DNA from: Phytophthora sp. 'mugwort' | Lineage: Eukaryota; Oomycota; Peronosporomycetes; Peronosporales; Peronosporaceae | Assembly (NCBI GenBank): GCA_033558025.1 | Contig: JAUCEF010000153.1 | Coordinates: forward strand, 1-36,928 | Length of the DNA stretch: 36,928 bases | Direction of reading: 5' to 3' | Shown here: positions 18,388 through 26,531 of the stretch, piece after piece | Position numbering within the stretch: the first letter of the stretch is position 1 | Layout of the letters: the number at the start of each line of letters is the position of its first letter | Translations under genes and position numbers: made by a program | Notes under the pieces: model-generated | The model's database searches: none | The model's input: the letters and a program-made list of their open reading frames with translations, nothing else | Told to the model about the DNA's origin: nothing

Positions 18388-19364
18388 TATACACAATTTT
18401 AAAATTTTTAATTTTCATATTACCTTTATTAATTGCTGTGGCTTATTTTACTTTAGTTGAACGTAAAATATTAGCTTCTATTCAAAGAAGAAGAGGACCT
18501 AATGTTGTAGGTACTTTTGGATTATTACAACCATTAGCTGATGGTCTTAAATTATTCGTAAAAGAAACAATTTTACCAAGTAATGCTGATGTAATTTTAT
18601 TTATATTTGCACCTATTTTAGCTTTTTTTTTAAGTCTATTAAGTTGGACAATAATACCTTTAGGTTTTGGTATGTTTTTTACTGAATTAAATATTGGTAT
18701 TTTATATTTAATAGCAATTTCATCTTTAGGTGTATACGGTGTTATTATAGGTGGTTGGTCAAGTAATTCTAAATATTCGTTTTTAGGGGCTTTAAGATCA
18801 ACAGCACAAATGATTTCATATGAATTAACTATTGGGTTTTCAATTCTTTCAGTAATTGTTTGTGCAAAATCTTTAAATTTAATTTCTATTATTTGGGCAC
18901 AAAAAACGGTATGGTATTGTTTTCCTCTTTTTCCTATTTTTATAATTTTTTTTATATCTTGTTTAGCAGAAACAAATCGACATCCCTTTGATTTACCTGA
19001 AGCTGAAGCTGAATTAGTTTCAGGTTATAATGTAGAATATTCTGCAATGGGTTTTGCATTATTTTTTTTAGGTGAATATGCTAATATGTTATTAATGAGT
19101 AGTTTAACTACGATTTTATTTTTAGGTGGTTGGTTAGCACCTTTCCCTTTTAGTATAAATTGTATTAATTTTTTACCCGGATCTTTTTGGTTTAGTATTA
19201 AAATTTGTTTTTTTGTTGTTTTATTTGTAGTTGCTCGAGCTATTTTACCTCGATATCGTTATGACCAATTAATGCGTTTAGGTTGGAAAGTATTTCTACC
19301 TTTTTCATTATCCTGGTTTTTATATACTGCAAGTATTTTAATAAGTTTTAATTGGTTAATTTAA
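18384..19364 (+). CDS. nad1: NADH dehydrogenase subunit 1 (left-arm copy)
   Basis: Membrane subunit of complex I at the junction with the peripheral arm, lining the quinone tunnel. The 326 residues are full length. Motifs: [20 protein letters not shown] (about 24-43) and [20 protein letters not shown] (about 195-214), followed by [13 protein letters not shown]. The ATG overlaps the nad11 stop (ATGA, 18384-18387), a bacterial-style coupling. Identical in translation to the copy at 20231-21211. In this copy the upstream nad11 is truncated, so translation coupling may differ. Confidence 0.97.
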   Translation: MIYTILKFLIFILPLLIAVAYFTLVERKILASIQRRRGPNVVGTFGLLQPLADGLKLFVKETILPSNADVILFIFAPILAFFLSLLSWTIIPLGFGMFFTELNIGILYLIAISSLGVYGVIIGGWSSNSKYSFLGALRSTAQMISYELTIGFSILSVIVCAKSLNLISIIWAQKTVWYCFPLFPIFIIFFISCLAETNRHPFDLPEAEAELVSGYNVEYSAMGFALFFLGEYANMLLMSSLTTILFLGGWLAPFPFSINCINFLPGSFWFSIKICFFVVLFVVARAILPRYRYDQLMRLGWKVFLPFSLSWFLYTASILISFNWLI

Positions 19365-19366
19365 TT

Positions 19367-19669
19367 ATGAATATTTTAAATCATTTTATTTTTACTTTTT
19401 TTTTATTCTGTCTTGGATTATTTGGTATAATTTTAAATAGACAGAATATTATTATTATTTTAATGTCTATTGAATTATTATTATTATCAATTAATTTAAA
19501 TTTTATTTATTTTGCAGTTTTAATTGATGATATAATAGGACAAGTTTTTTCTTTATTAATTTTAACAGTAGCTGCAGCAGAATCAGCTATTGGATTAGCT
19601 ATTATGATTATTTTCTTTAAATTATATGGAGATATTTCAATTTATAAAATAAATTTATTATCATTATAA
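19367..19669 (+). CDS. nad4L: NADH dehydrogenase subunit 4L (left-arm copy)
   Basis: Small three-helix membrane subunit of complex I, homologous to NuoK. From the ATG at 19367 it has 100 residues; the frame open from 19352 overlaps nad1 and is not needed. The family segment LTVAAAESAIGLAIMI carries the conserved Glu. Two bases separate it from nad1. Its last 59 bp plus 8 bp of downstream sequence (19611-19677) are the founder unit of the 67-bp tandem repeat that follows. The second copy is at 19926-20228. Confidence 0.96.
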   Translation: MNILNHFIFTFFLFCLGLFGIILNRQNIIIILMSIELLLLSINLNFIYFAVLIDDIIGQVFSLLILTVAAAESAIGLAIMIIFFKLYGDISIYKINLLSL

Positions 19670-19984
19670 TAAATTTATTTTCTTTAAATTATATGGAGAT
19701 ATTTCAATTTATAAAATAAATTTATTATCATTATAATAAATTTATTTTCTTTAAATTATATGGAGATATTTCAATTTATAAAATAAATTTATTATCATTA
19801 TAATAAATTTATTTTCTTTAAATTATATGGAGATATTTCAATTTATAAAATAAATTTATTATAATGATAATAAATTTATTTTATAAATTGAAATATCTCC
19901 ATATAATTTAAAGAAAATAAATTTATTATAATGATAATAAATTTATTTTATAAATTGAAATATCTCCATATAATTTAAAGAAAA
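19611..19984. repeat. 67-bp tandem repeats derived from the nad4L 3' end, meeting head-to-head
   Basis: On the left, units start at 19611 (inside nad4L), 19678, 19745 and 19812, the last cut at 19860. On the right, in reverse orientation, units are 19918-19984 (inside nad4L) and 19851-19917. Each unit holds the last 19 codons and stop of nad4L plus 8 bp, and contains AATAAATTTATT twice. This 12-mer is its own reverse complement, and the orientation flips exactly at one copy (19849-19860). The central part 19749-19846 (98 bp) is the only sequence between the inverted-repeat arms. Confidence 0.95.
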
Positions 19985-20228
19985 TAATCATAATAGCTAA
20001 TCCAATAGCTGATTCTGCTGCAGCTACTGTTAAAATTAATAAAGAAAAAACTTGTCCTATTATATCATCAATTAAAACTGCAAAATAAATAAAATTTAAA
20101 TTAATTGATAATAATAATAATTCAATAGACATTAAAATAATAATAATATTCTGTCTATTTAAAATTATACCAAATAATCCAAGACAGAATAAAAAAAAAG
20201 TAAAAATAAAATGATTTAAAATATTCAT
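19926..20228 (-). CDS. nad4L: NADH dehydrogenase subunit 4L (right-arm copy)
   Basis: Same 100-residue three-helix complex I subunit as the left-arm copy, with identical translation. ATG at 20228, two bases after nad1, TAA at 19926-19928. This copy is downstream of the intact nad11-nad1 pair, so it belongs to the complete nad11-nad1-nad4L operon. Transcription reading past its stop enters the tandem repeats and then the antisense of the left copy. Confidence 0.96.
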   Translation of the reverse strand: MNILNHFIFTFFLFCLGLFGIILNRQNIIIILMSIELLLLSINLNFIYFAVLIDDIIGQVFSLLILTVAAAESAIGLAIMIIFFKLYGDISIYKINLLSL

Positions 20229-20230
20229 AA

Positions 20231-21211
20231 TTAAATTAACCAATTAAAACTTATTAAAATACTTGCAGTATATAAAAACCAGGATAATGAAAAAGGTAGA
20301 AATACTTTCCAACCTAAACGCATTAATTGGTCATAACGATATCGAGGTAAAATAGCTCGAGCAACTACAAATAAAACAACAAAAAAACAAATTTTAATAC
20401 TAAACCAAAAAGATCCGGGTAAAAAATTAATACAATTTATACTAAAAGGGAAAGGTGCTAACCAACCACCTAAAAATAAAATCGTAGTTAAACTACTCAT
20501 TAATAACATATTAGCATATTCACCTAAAAAAAATAATGCAAAACCCATTGCAGAATATTCTACATTATAACCTGAAACTAATTCAGCTTCAGCTTCAGGT
20601 AAATCAAAGGGATGTCGATTTGTTTCTGCTAAACAAGATATAAAAAAAATTATAAAAATAGGAAAAAGAGGAAAACAATACCATACCGTTTTTTGTGCCC
20701 AAATAATAGAAATTAAATTTAAAGATTTTGCACAAACAATTACTGAAAGAATTGAAAACCCAATAGTTAATTCATATGAAATCATTTGTGCTGTTGATCT
20801 TAAAGCCCCTAAAAACGAATATTTAGAATTACTTGACCAACCACCTATAATAACACCGTATACACCTAAAGATGAAATTGCTATTAAATATAAAATACCA
20901 ATATTTAATTCAGTAAAAAACATACCAAAACCTAAAGGTATTATTGTCCAACTTAATAGACTTAAAAAAAAAGCTAAAATAGGTGCAAATATAAATAAAA
21001 TTACATCAGCATTACTTGGTAAAATTGTTTCTTTTACGAATAATTTAAGACCATCAGCTAATGGTTGTAATAATCCAAAAGTACCTACAACATTAGGTCC
21101 TCTTCTTCTTTGAATAGAAGCTAATATTTTACGTTCAACTAAAGTAAAATAAGCCACAGCAATTAATAAAGGTAATATGAAAATTAAAAATTTTAAAATT
21201 GTGTATATCAT
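20231..21211 (-). CDS. nad1: NADH dehydrogenase subunit 1 (right-arm copy)
   Basis: Identical in translation to the left-arm nad1 (326 residues, same motifs around the [15 protein letters not shown] and [13 protein letters not shown] segments). ATG overlaps the TGA stop of intact nad11 by 4 bp (21208-21211), so translation of the three genes is probably coupled. As both copies are intact, gene dosage of nad1 and nad4L is doubled relative to the rest of the window. Confidence 0.97.
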   Translation of the reverse strand: MIYTILKFLIFILPLLIAVAYFTLVERKILASIQRRRGPNVVGTFGLLQPLADGLKLFVKETILPSNADVILFIFAPILAFFLSLLSWTIIPLGFGMFFTELNIGILYLIAISSLGVYGVIIGGWSSNSKYSFLGALRSTAQMISYELTIGFSILSVIVCAKSLNLISIIWAQKTVWYCFPLFPIFIIFFISCLAETNRHPFDLPEAEAELVSGYNVEYSAMGFALFFLGEYANMLLMSSLTTILFLGGWLAPFPFSINCINFLPGSFWFSIKICFFVVLFVVARAILPRYRYDQLMRLGWKVFLPFSLSWFLYTASILISFNWLI

Positions 21212-23214
21212 AATAATTTTGATTGATTTTTGAAAATTTTATTAGAATTAATCAATATTTTTGAATATTGTTCTAATATATTTGTATAATAATTATTTTT
21301 AATTAATGAATCTAAAAAATTAATATTAATTTTTAAAAATTTTTTATTAAAACTAAAATTATAAATAATTTTTATTTTTTTTTTTAATAAATAAGGTAAA
21401 ATATCTTTAATTTTTAAAAAAGCTTCTGATTTAGATTGATTTTTATTTAATAAAAATTTATAAAGATTTCTATAAATTATAGAATCTTTACGTTGTTCTA
21501 TATTTACATTTAAAATTTGTTCATTTTTTTGAATAAAACCTTCTAAATTAATATACATTCCATTTTTTTCTAAAAAAGTTAATCCAGGTAAAATTAGATT
21601 TGAATTTTGAGCATCTTTAGTAAAATGATGTCCTTGATAAATAACAAAACTATTTTTAGTTATTTTTAATTTATTTTGTAAATTTGTATTAAATAAATAA
21701 TATAATTTTGAATTATTTAACATATTTAATGATTTTGGAAAAGTAATTTCAAAAAAATTAATTAAAGAAGTTTGAAAATTAAAGAAATTAATATTATGGT
21801 TAATAAATGATAAATTTTTTAATTTTGATAATAAAAAAAAACCATTTTTTTGATTTAAAATATTACTACCTATAATAATTAAAGGTTTTTTTGCTTTTTT
21901 TAATTGTTTACAAAATACATGTTTTCCTAAAATAATATTTATTAAAGTTTTAAAAGTTAATCCTAAATGTTTTACTGGATAAGTAAAATTAATTTTATTA
22001 CCGATATATGCTATTTTAAAATTTCCTTTTTTTAAACGATTAATTAAATGAATATTTAAAATAGAACCTTCTTGACGAATATCACTACCAATTATTAAAC
22101 AAACATCAGATTCTTCAATAGATTTTAAAGTATTATTAAATAAAAAATTTGAAGCTAAATCAGAATTTATCTTAATTTGTCGATTTTTTAAAAATTGTTC
22201 ATAATTTACATTTGAAATTCCTAATTTATTTAAATTTTTTTTTAATAAAAAAAGAGATTCTAAATCAGTTAAATCACCAATAATACTTTTAGCATTAAAA
22301 CTATCTGTAATTATCAATTTTTTATTAATAATATTTAGAGCATCTAACCAAGAAATCCTATGAAAATTGTTTTGATTATCTTTTAATAATGGATATTTTA
22401 ATCGTTGATATTTTAAACTATCAAAAAAATATCTTGTTTTATCTGATATCCATTCTTTATTAATATTAAAATTAGTTTTAGGTAAAATACGTATAATTTC
22501 ATTATTAAAAATATCAATTTTAATATTTGAACCAATACTATCTAAAATAGCAATACCCTCTTTTTTTTTTAATTCCCAAGAACGTGCTTTAAAAGTATAG
22601 GGTTTAGAAGTTAATGCACCAACAGGACATAAATCTACTAAATTACCAGAAAATTCGGATTTAAAAATATTTGAAGAATAAAAATTAATTTCAGTTTTAT
22701 TACCACGACCTGTTGTACCTAAACCGTCAATTCCACAAATTTCATTAGCAAAACGTACACAACGTGTACAATGAATACATCTTGTCATAATTGTTTTAAT
22801 AAAAGGACCACAATATTTATCTTCAACGCCACGTTTTTTAAAAAAAAAACGACTACGATCCGATCCAAAAATCATTGTTTGATCTTGTAAATCACATTCT
22901 GACGCTTGATCACAAATAGGACAATCTAATGGATGATTTATTAAAAGAAATTCTAATACACTTTCACGTGCTTTTTGTACTAAAGGAGTATTAGTAAATA
23001 TTTTCATATTTGGTATTAAAGGCATTGCACATGAAGCTACAGGTTTAGGGGAATTTTCGATTTCAACTAAACACATACGACAATTACCGGCAATTTGTAA
23101 ATTCTCTTGAAAACAGAATTTAGGGATTTGAATTTTAAAATTATTACATGCTTGTAAAACTGTTAAATTTTTATTAACTTTTAATTCGATATTGTTAATA
23201 TATATATTAATCAT
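21208..23214 (-). CDS. nad11: NADH dehydrogenase subunit 11 (75-kDa), full length
   Basis: Electron-carrying subunit of the complex I peripheral arm (NuoG type). The 668 residues hold both parts: the N-terminal Fe-S module with a 2Fe-2S site (Cys34, 45, 48, 62), the His94-Cys98-Cys101-Cys107 site and a 4Fe-4S site (Cys146, 149, 152 and Cys197); then a diverged molybdopterin-oxidoreductase-like C-terminal region (about 220-668), which is Lys/Asn-rich and weakly conserved. Many photosynthetic stramenopiles keep only the first domain in mitochondria; the fused two-domain form is more typical of oomycetes and jakobids. It is the only gene here seen to end in TGA. Codons 146-668 lie in the inverted repeat and 1-145 in unique sequence. 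Confidence 0.97.
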   Translation of the reverse strand: MINIYINNIELKVNKNLTVLQACNNFKIQIPKFCFQENLQIAGNCRMCLVEIENSPKPVASCAMPLIPNMKIFTNTPLVQKARESVLEFLLINHPLDCPICDQASECDLQDQTMIFGSDRSRFFFKKRGVEDKYCGPFIKTIMTRCIHCTRCVRFANEICGIDGLGTTGRGNKTEINFYSSNIFKSEFSGNLVDLCPVGALTSKPYTFKARSWELKKKEGIAILDSIGSNIKIDIFNNEIIRILPKTNFNINKEWISDKTRYFFDSLKYQRLKYPLLKDNQNNFHRISWLDALNIINKKLIITDSFNAKSIIGDLTDLESLFLLKKNLNKLGISNVNYEQFLKNRQIKINSDLASNFLFNNTLKSIEESDVCLIIGSDIRQEGSILNIHLINRLKKGNFKIAYIGNKINFTYPVKHLGLTFKTLINIILGKHVFCKQLKKAKKPLIIIGSNILNQKNGFFLLSKLKNLSFINHNINFFNFQTSLINFFEITFPKSLNMLNNSKLYYLFNTNLQNKLKITKNSFVIYQGHHFTKDAQNSNLILPGLTFLEKNGMYINLEGFIQKNEQILNVNIEQRKDSIIYRNLYKFLLNKNQSKSEAFLKIKDILPYLLKKKIKIIYNFSFNKKFLKININFLDSLIKNNYYTNILEQYSKILINSNKIFKNQSKLL

Positions 23215-23296
23215 TTTAATGATAAAAAATTAAATAAAATATAAATTTATTTTCACTAAAAAGATATATTTTATTTAAAATATATTATTATAGTAA

Positions 23297-23379
23297 TATC
23301 AAAGAAGGGATTTGAACCCTTAACGCTTTTAAGCTTTACATCCTAAGTGTAACGTGTTTACCAATTTCACCACTTTGAT
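23297..23379 (-). tRNA. trnL: tRNA-Leu (anticodon UAG)
   Basis: Acceptor ATCAAAG/CTTTGAT, anticodon stem TTACA/TGTAA with loop CTTAGGA, long variable arm, T-arm AAGGG-TTCAAAT-CCCTT, discriminator A. Nine bases from the second trnL. Confidence 0.93.
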
Positions 23380-23387
23380 AATAAAAA

Positions 23388-23470
23388 TACCTACTATTGG
23401 ACTTGAACCAATAACCCTAAAAGGGAACAGATTTTAAATCTATCGTGTTTACCAATTTCACCAAGTAGGC
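23388..23470 (-). tRNA. trnL: tRNA-Leu (anticodon UAA)
   Basis: Acceptor GCCTACT/AGTAGGT, anticodon loop TTTAAAA, long variable arm, T-loop TTCAAGT, discriminator A. Its D-arm sequence (GGTGAAATTGGTAAACAC) is shared with the neighbouring tRNA-Leu(UAG), which suggests the pair arose by duplication. Confidence 0.93.
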
Positions 23471-23488
23471 TAATATTTTTTTAAATAT

Positions 23489-24232
23489 ATGAAAAAAAAA
23501 AAAATAATAACTTATTTACAATTACATTTATTTGAATTAAAATATAATTTTTTTATACTTTTAATCACTTTTTTTTATCTTTTTATAATTTCATATTATT
23601 TTTCTGATCAATTAATATATTTATTAGTTAATAATTTACTTAATAAAAATATGTTAAAATATTTTATTTTTACTAATATTACTGAAATTTTTATTACTAA
23701 TATTTTTATAGCAATTTTCATAACAACTTTTATAACAATTCAATTAAGTTTTTTATTATTTTGGTTTTTTTTATCAAAAGGTTTATATAAATTTGAAAAT
23801 TTTATTTTTATAAAATTTTATATTTTTTTTATAATTTTTAATTTTTTTATAATAAAATTTATTTTTACTAATATTATTCCACATATTTGGGATTTTTTAT
23901 TAAATTTAAATTTTTCAAATTTATATCTTTTAACAATTTATTTTGAACCAAAAATTGATAATTATTTTGATTTTATTTTTTCTTCTTTTATTTATATATT
24001 TATAATATTTATTTATTTTTTTTCTTTATTTTTTTTTATATCAAATAATATTTTAAAAATTAAAATAATTATTAATTTAAGAAAATTCTTTTATTTAAAA
24101 ATAATATTATTGAGTGCTTTAATTACACCACCAGATATATTTAATTTTATATTAATTTATTTTATCTTTTTTTTTTTTTTTGAAATATTTATTTATATTT
24201 CAATATATTTAAATAAATATAAATTAATTTAA
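23489..24232 (+). CDS. tatC: Sec-independent protein translocase TatC
   Basis: Polytopic core of the twin-arginine translocase, inner membrane (also called ymf16/mttB in mitochondria). The 247 residues contain about six hydrophobic helices. The N-terminal HLFELKYNFFILLITFF corresponds to the TatC H-L-x-E-L-R-x-R start, and the C-terminal LSALITPPDIFNFILIYFIF carries the conserved TPPD before the last helices. Substrates in mitochondria are uncertain; the Rieske protein is the known Tat client in some lineages. ATG start, TAA stop. It is transcribed plus-wise between two minus-strand units, and its last 9 bp overlap the 3' end of the probable rpl31 on the other strand. Confidence 0.93.
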   Translation: MKKKKIITYLQLHLFELKYNFFILLITFFYLFIISYYFSDQLIYLLVNNLLNKNMLKYFIFTNITEIFITNIFIAIFITTFITIQLSFLLFWFFLSKGLYKFENFIFIKFYIFFIIFNFFIIKFIFTNIIPHIWDFLLNLNFSNLYLLTIYFEPKIDNYFDFIFSSFIYIFIIFIYFFSLFFFISNNILKIKIIINLRKFFYLKIILLSALITPPDIFNFILIYFIFFFFFEIFIYISIYLNKYKLI

Positions 24233-24427
24233 TTTATTTTTTTTTATAAAATTTAATTTACTTTTATTTAAATTGATATTTGTATTTGTAATAATATCTG
24301 TTTCTTTAAAAATTCTTAAATTTAATTGATAATTTTTTAAATACTTAATAGATGTTATTTTTAAAGAAGATCCATTTGTTAAAATAATTTTATTTTTATA
24401 GGTAAAAAATTTTTTATTTTTATTCAT
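24224..24427 (-). CDS. rpl31: Probable ribosomal protein L31 (diverged)
   Basis: A 67-residue basic protein from the ATG at 24427 (MNKNKKFFTYKNKIILTNGS). An upstream ATG at 24457 would overlap trnC and is rejected. The opening pattern (a strand ending I-x-L-T-N-G-S-S, then two further strands) resembles the short mitochondrial L31 proteins of stramenopiles, which lack the bacterial zinc cysteines. Position next to rps11/rps13 in a ribosomal-protein neighbourhood is supportive. L31 bridges the two ribosomal subunits in bacteria. The match is from memory of the family's style, so a lineage-specific ORF remains possible. It overlaps the tatC 3' end on the opposite strand by 9 bp. Confidence 0.5.
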   Translation of the reverse strand: MNKNKKFFTYKNKIILTNGSSLKITSIKYLKNYQLNLRIFKETDIITNTNINLNKSKLNFIKKNKLN

Positions 24428-24444
24428 ATAATATAATTTATTTT

Positions 24445-24515
24445 GGCTAGATAACATAAAGGTAATGTAAAGGACTGCAAATCCTTTAATGACGGTTCGA
24501 ATCCGTCTCTAGCTT
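24445..24515 (+). tRNA. trnC: tRNA-Cys (anticodon GCA)
   Basis: Acceptor GGCTAGA/TCTAGCT (first pair G-U), anticodon stem AAGGA/TCCTT with loop CTGCAAA, T-arm GACGG-TTCGAAT-CCGTC, discriminator U. On the plus strand between minus-strand rpl31 and trnS. Confidence 0.92.
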
Positions 24516-24519
24516 TTAA

Positions 24520-24604
24520 AGGATAGAGTGGGATTTGAACCCACGGTATTATTACATACTTCAGTTTTCAAGACTGACACCTTAAACCACTCGATCACCT
24601 ATCC
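24520..24604 (-). tRNA. trnS: tRNA-Ser (anticodon UGA)
   Basis: Acceptor GGATAGG with TCTATCC, anticodon stem CAGTC/GACTG region with loop TTGAAAA, long variable arm typical of Ser, T-arm GTGGG-TTCAAAT-CCCAC, discriminator U. Confidence 0.93.
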
Positions 24605-24613
24605 ATATTAAAA

Positions 24614-25027
24614 TTAACGTCTTTTTTGTTTTTTTAATCTACAACCATTAAAAGGTTTTGTTGTTTTATCTAAAATATATTTTATTTTAATTTTTTTATT
24701 TTTTATATTTTTTAAAACATTATATCGACCTAAACCAGTACCATGTAAATAAATTTTTAATTTTTTTATTTTTTTTAATTGAAGATATTTATTAATTTTA
24801 TATACAATTAATTGAACATTATATGGTGTATTTTTTTTAAAACGTGTTTTTTTTAATGATTTTGTAGACCATTGTTTTAAAAGATTTCCTTTATAAGTTG
24901 TTAAACTTATAATAGTATTTTTTAAATTTGCTGTAATATGTAAATTTGTTAAAATTAAAGGATTTTTTTTTTTTAAATTTATTTTTTTTTTAAATTTATT
25001 TTTAAAATTATATTTATTTTTATTCAT
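24614..25027 (-). CDS. rps11: Ribosomal protein S11
   Basis: Platform protein of the small subunit. The 137 residues start with a Lys/Asn-rich extension of about 25, then LTNLHITANLKNTIISLT (about 26-43; compare the S11 N-I-T-A-x-x-x-N-T strand). The C-terminal half has YLHGTGLGRYNVL and the hallmark TTKPFNGCRLKKQKRR end (compare P-x-N-G-C-R-P-x-K-x-R-R-x). ATG at 25027, TAA stop. It follows rps13 by 12 bp, the bacterial alpha-operon order, on the minus strand. Confidence 0.96.
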   Translation of the reverse strand: MNKNKYNFKNKFKKKINLKKKNPLILTNLHITANLKNTIISLTTYKGNLLKQWSTKSLKKTRFKKNTPYNVQLIVYKINKYLQLKKIKKLKIYLHGTGLGRYNVLKNIKNKKIKIKYILDKTTKPFNGCRLKKQKRR

Positions 25028-25039
25028 AGAATAATAACT

Positions 25040-25453
25040 TTATCTTTTTTTTTTTTTTTGACTTTTAAATGGTCGTTTATTACGTGAAATACGTTTTTGA
25101 ATAAAAATTTTTTTTAATTTTTTAGATGTTTTTGAATTTGTATGAGTACGTTGTCCTCTAACAGGTAATCCCTGACTTTGTCTAATTCCACGATTACTTT
25201 TAATTTCTACTAATTCATTTAATCTTTCAGTTTTAATTTTTTTTAAAAGTTGTTCAACTTTTAAATTTTTATTAATATAATTAACCAGTCGGTTTACATG
25301 GTTGTTTTTAAGTTTATTAAGGGTGATTTGAGGATTAATTCCTATATTTTTACAAATTTTCTTGGATTGAAATTCATTAATACCATATAATATAGTTAAT
25401 GAATATAAAATACTTTTTGAATCTGAAATTGTTTTATTAAAAATATATAACAT
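25040..25453 (-). CDS. rps13: Ribosomal protein S13
   Basis: Small-subunit head protein contacting the large subunit and P-site tRNA. The 137 residues include ILYGINEFQSKKICKNIGIN in the N-terminal domain (compare the helix-turn GIGxxxAxxIxxxxGI) and the near-invariant GIRQSQGLPVRGQRTHTNSK (about 89-108). A basic C-terminal tail follows. ATG at 25453. It diverges from rpl2 across a 28-bp gap, so a compact bidirectional start region lies between them. Confidence 0.97.
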   Translation of the reverse strand: MLYIFNKTISDSKSILYSLTILYGINEFQSKKICKNIGINPQITLNKLKNNHVNRLVNYINKNLKVEQLLKKIKTERLNELVEIKSNRGIRQSQGLPVRGQRTHTNSKTSKKLKKIFIQKRISRNKRPFKSQKKKKR

Positions 25454-25481
25454 AATAGATTTTATCTATATACCATATAAA

Positions 25482-26288
25482 ATGATAGAAAAAAAAATAA
25501 AACCTATAACACCATCACAACGTCAAACATTTTTATTAAAAAAAGATAATTTAACTAAAATTTTTAAAATTAAATCTTTAACAAAAGGTTTTCAACGTGC
25601 TAATGGTAAAAATAATCAAGGTAAAATAACTATAAAACATCGCGGTGGTGGACATAAACGTTTATATAGAATAATTGATTTTAATAGATCTAAAAATATT
25701 GAAGGTTATATTATTAAAATTTTATATGATCCTAATCGTTCCGCAAATATCGCTTATATTAAAAACAATTCTAAATCTTATTTAATTTTAGCACCGGAAG
25801 GTTTAAAAATTAATCAATATATAAAAAGTTCACCTAATGCTGAATTAAAAGTAGGTAATGCTTTACCATTACAAAATATACCAATTGGTAGTTTAATTCA
25901 TAATATTAGTTTATATCCAAAATCTAGAGGAAAATTAATAAGAAGTGCTGGAACATCTGCACAATTAATTCAAAAAATTGATAATAAATACGCTCGAATT
26001 CGTTTAAATTCTGGTGAATTAAAATTAATTTTATTAACTTGTTATGCAACATTAGGTGTTGTATCTAATATTAATCATAAAAAAATTAAATTAGGTAAAG
26101 CTGGGCGTTCACGTTGGTTAAATAGACGACCTTCTGTACGTGGTGTAGCAAAAAATCCTGTCGATCATCCACATGGTGGTGGTGAGGGTAAAACAAGTGG
26201 AGGGCGACCTTCTGTAACACCACAAGGTAAAATAACTAAAGGAAAGCCTACACGTAAAAAAACAAAAAAAAAATTAATTATTAAATAA
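25482..26288 (+). CDS. rpl2: Ribosomal protein L2
   Basis: Large-subunit protein next to the peptidyl-transferase centre. The 268 residues are full length and complete. Motifs: NNQGKITIKHRGGGHKRLYR (about 46-65) and the universal C-terminal block GVAKNPVDHPHGGGEGKTSG (about 220-239), including the catalytic-centre-proximal His in HPHGGG. ATG at 25482, TAA. It starts the S10-like run rpl2-rps19-rps3-rpl16, with gaps of 3 bp to rps19. Confidence 0.98.
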   Translation: MIEKKIKPITPSQRQTFLLKKDNLTKIFKIKSLTKGFQRANGKNNQGKITIKHRGGGHKRLYRIIDFNRSKNIEGYIIKILYDPNRSANIAYIKNNSKSYLILAPEGLKINQYIKSSPNAELKVGNALPLQNIPIGSLIHNISLYPKSRGKLIRSAGTSAQLIQKIDNKYARIRLNSGELKLILLTCYATLGVVSNINHKKIKLGKAGRSRWLNRRPSVRGVAKNPVDHPHGGGEGKTSGGRPSVTPQGKITKGKPTRKKTKKKLIIK

Positions 26289-26291
26289 ATT

Positions 26292-26528
26292 ATGTCTAGA
26301 AGTAAATATAAAGGTCCATTTTTTAAAGTTAATTTATTAAAAAAAAAACAATGGATAAAAATAACTAATAAAAATTTAACAATATTACCTGAATATAGTA
26401 ATCATTCTGTAAGTATTTATAATGGTAAAATATTTATTAATTTGGAAATAAATGATAAAATGATTGGTTTTAAATTTGGTGAATTTATTAATACACGAAA
26501 AAAACATATATATAAAAAAAAAAAATAA
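26292..26528 (+). CDS. rps19: Ribosomal protein S19
   Basis: Small-subunit head protein. The 78 residues are slightly short but complete: SRSKYKGPFF (bacterial R-S-x-K-K-G-P-F), ILPEYSNHSVSIYNGKIFI (compare I-x-P-x-x-x-G-x-x-x-x-V-Y-N-G) and the C-terminal KFGEFINTRKKHIYKKKK (compare KLGEFxxTRxxxxH). ATG at 26292, 3 bp after rpl2; 3 bp before rps3, the bacterial order without rpl22. Confidence 0.95.
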   Translation: MSRSKYKGPFFKVNLLKKKQWIKITNKNLTILPEYSNHSVSIYNGKIFINLEINDKMIGFKFGEFINTRKKHIYKKKK

Positions 26529-26531
26529 ATT

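Larger units (their letters stand above)
16816..19748 (+). repeat. Large inverted repeat, left arm (2,933 bp)
   Basis: This arm mirrors 19847-22779 about position 19797.5. The coordinates of nad11, nad1 and nad4L map exactly onto each other, their translations are identical, and I saw no mismatch in the stretches compared. The outer edge is sharp: at 16815 the left arm has T where the matching base of the other flank is A. The inner edge is at 19748, inside the tandem-repeat zone. It carries a 5'-truncated nad11 plus full nad1 and nad4L. Confidence 0.95.
19847..22779 (-). repeat. Large inverted repeat, right arm (2,933 bp)
   Basis: Reverse complement of 16816-19748, with the outer edge at 22779 inside nad11 (codon 146). 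This arm continues outward into the rest of nad11, so the intact gene spans the repeat/single-copy junction. The two arms face each other across 98 bp. Confidence 0.95.

Noticed and set aside
16816..22779. Pure fold-back read artefact as the explanation of the inverted repeat
   Set aside because: A simple fold-back would continue symmetrically, but the outer flanks differ (cob on the left, remainder of nad11 and two trnL on the right) and the edges are sharp. Not fully excluded without reads.
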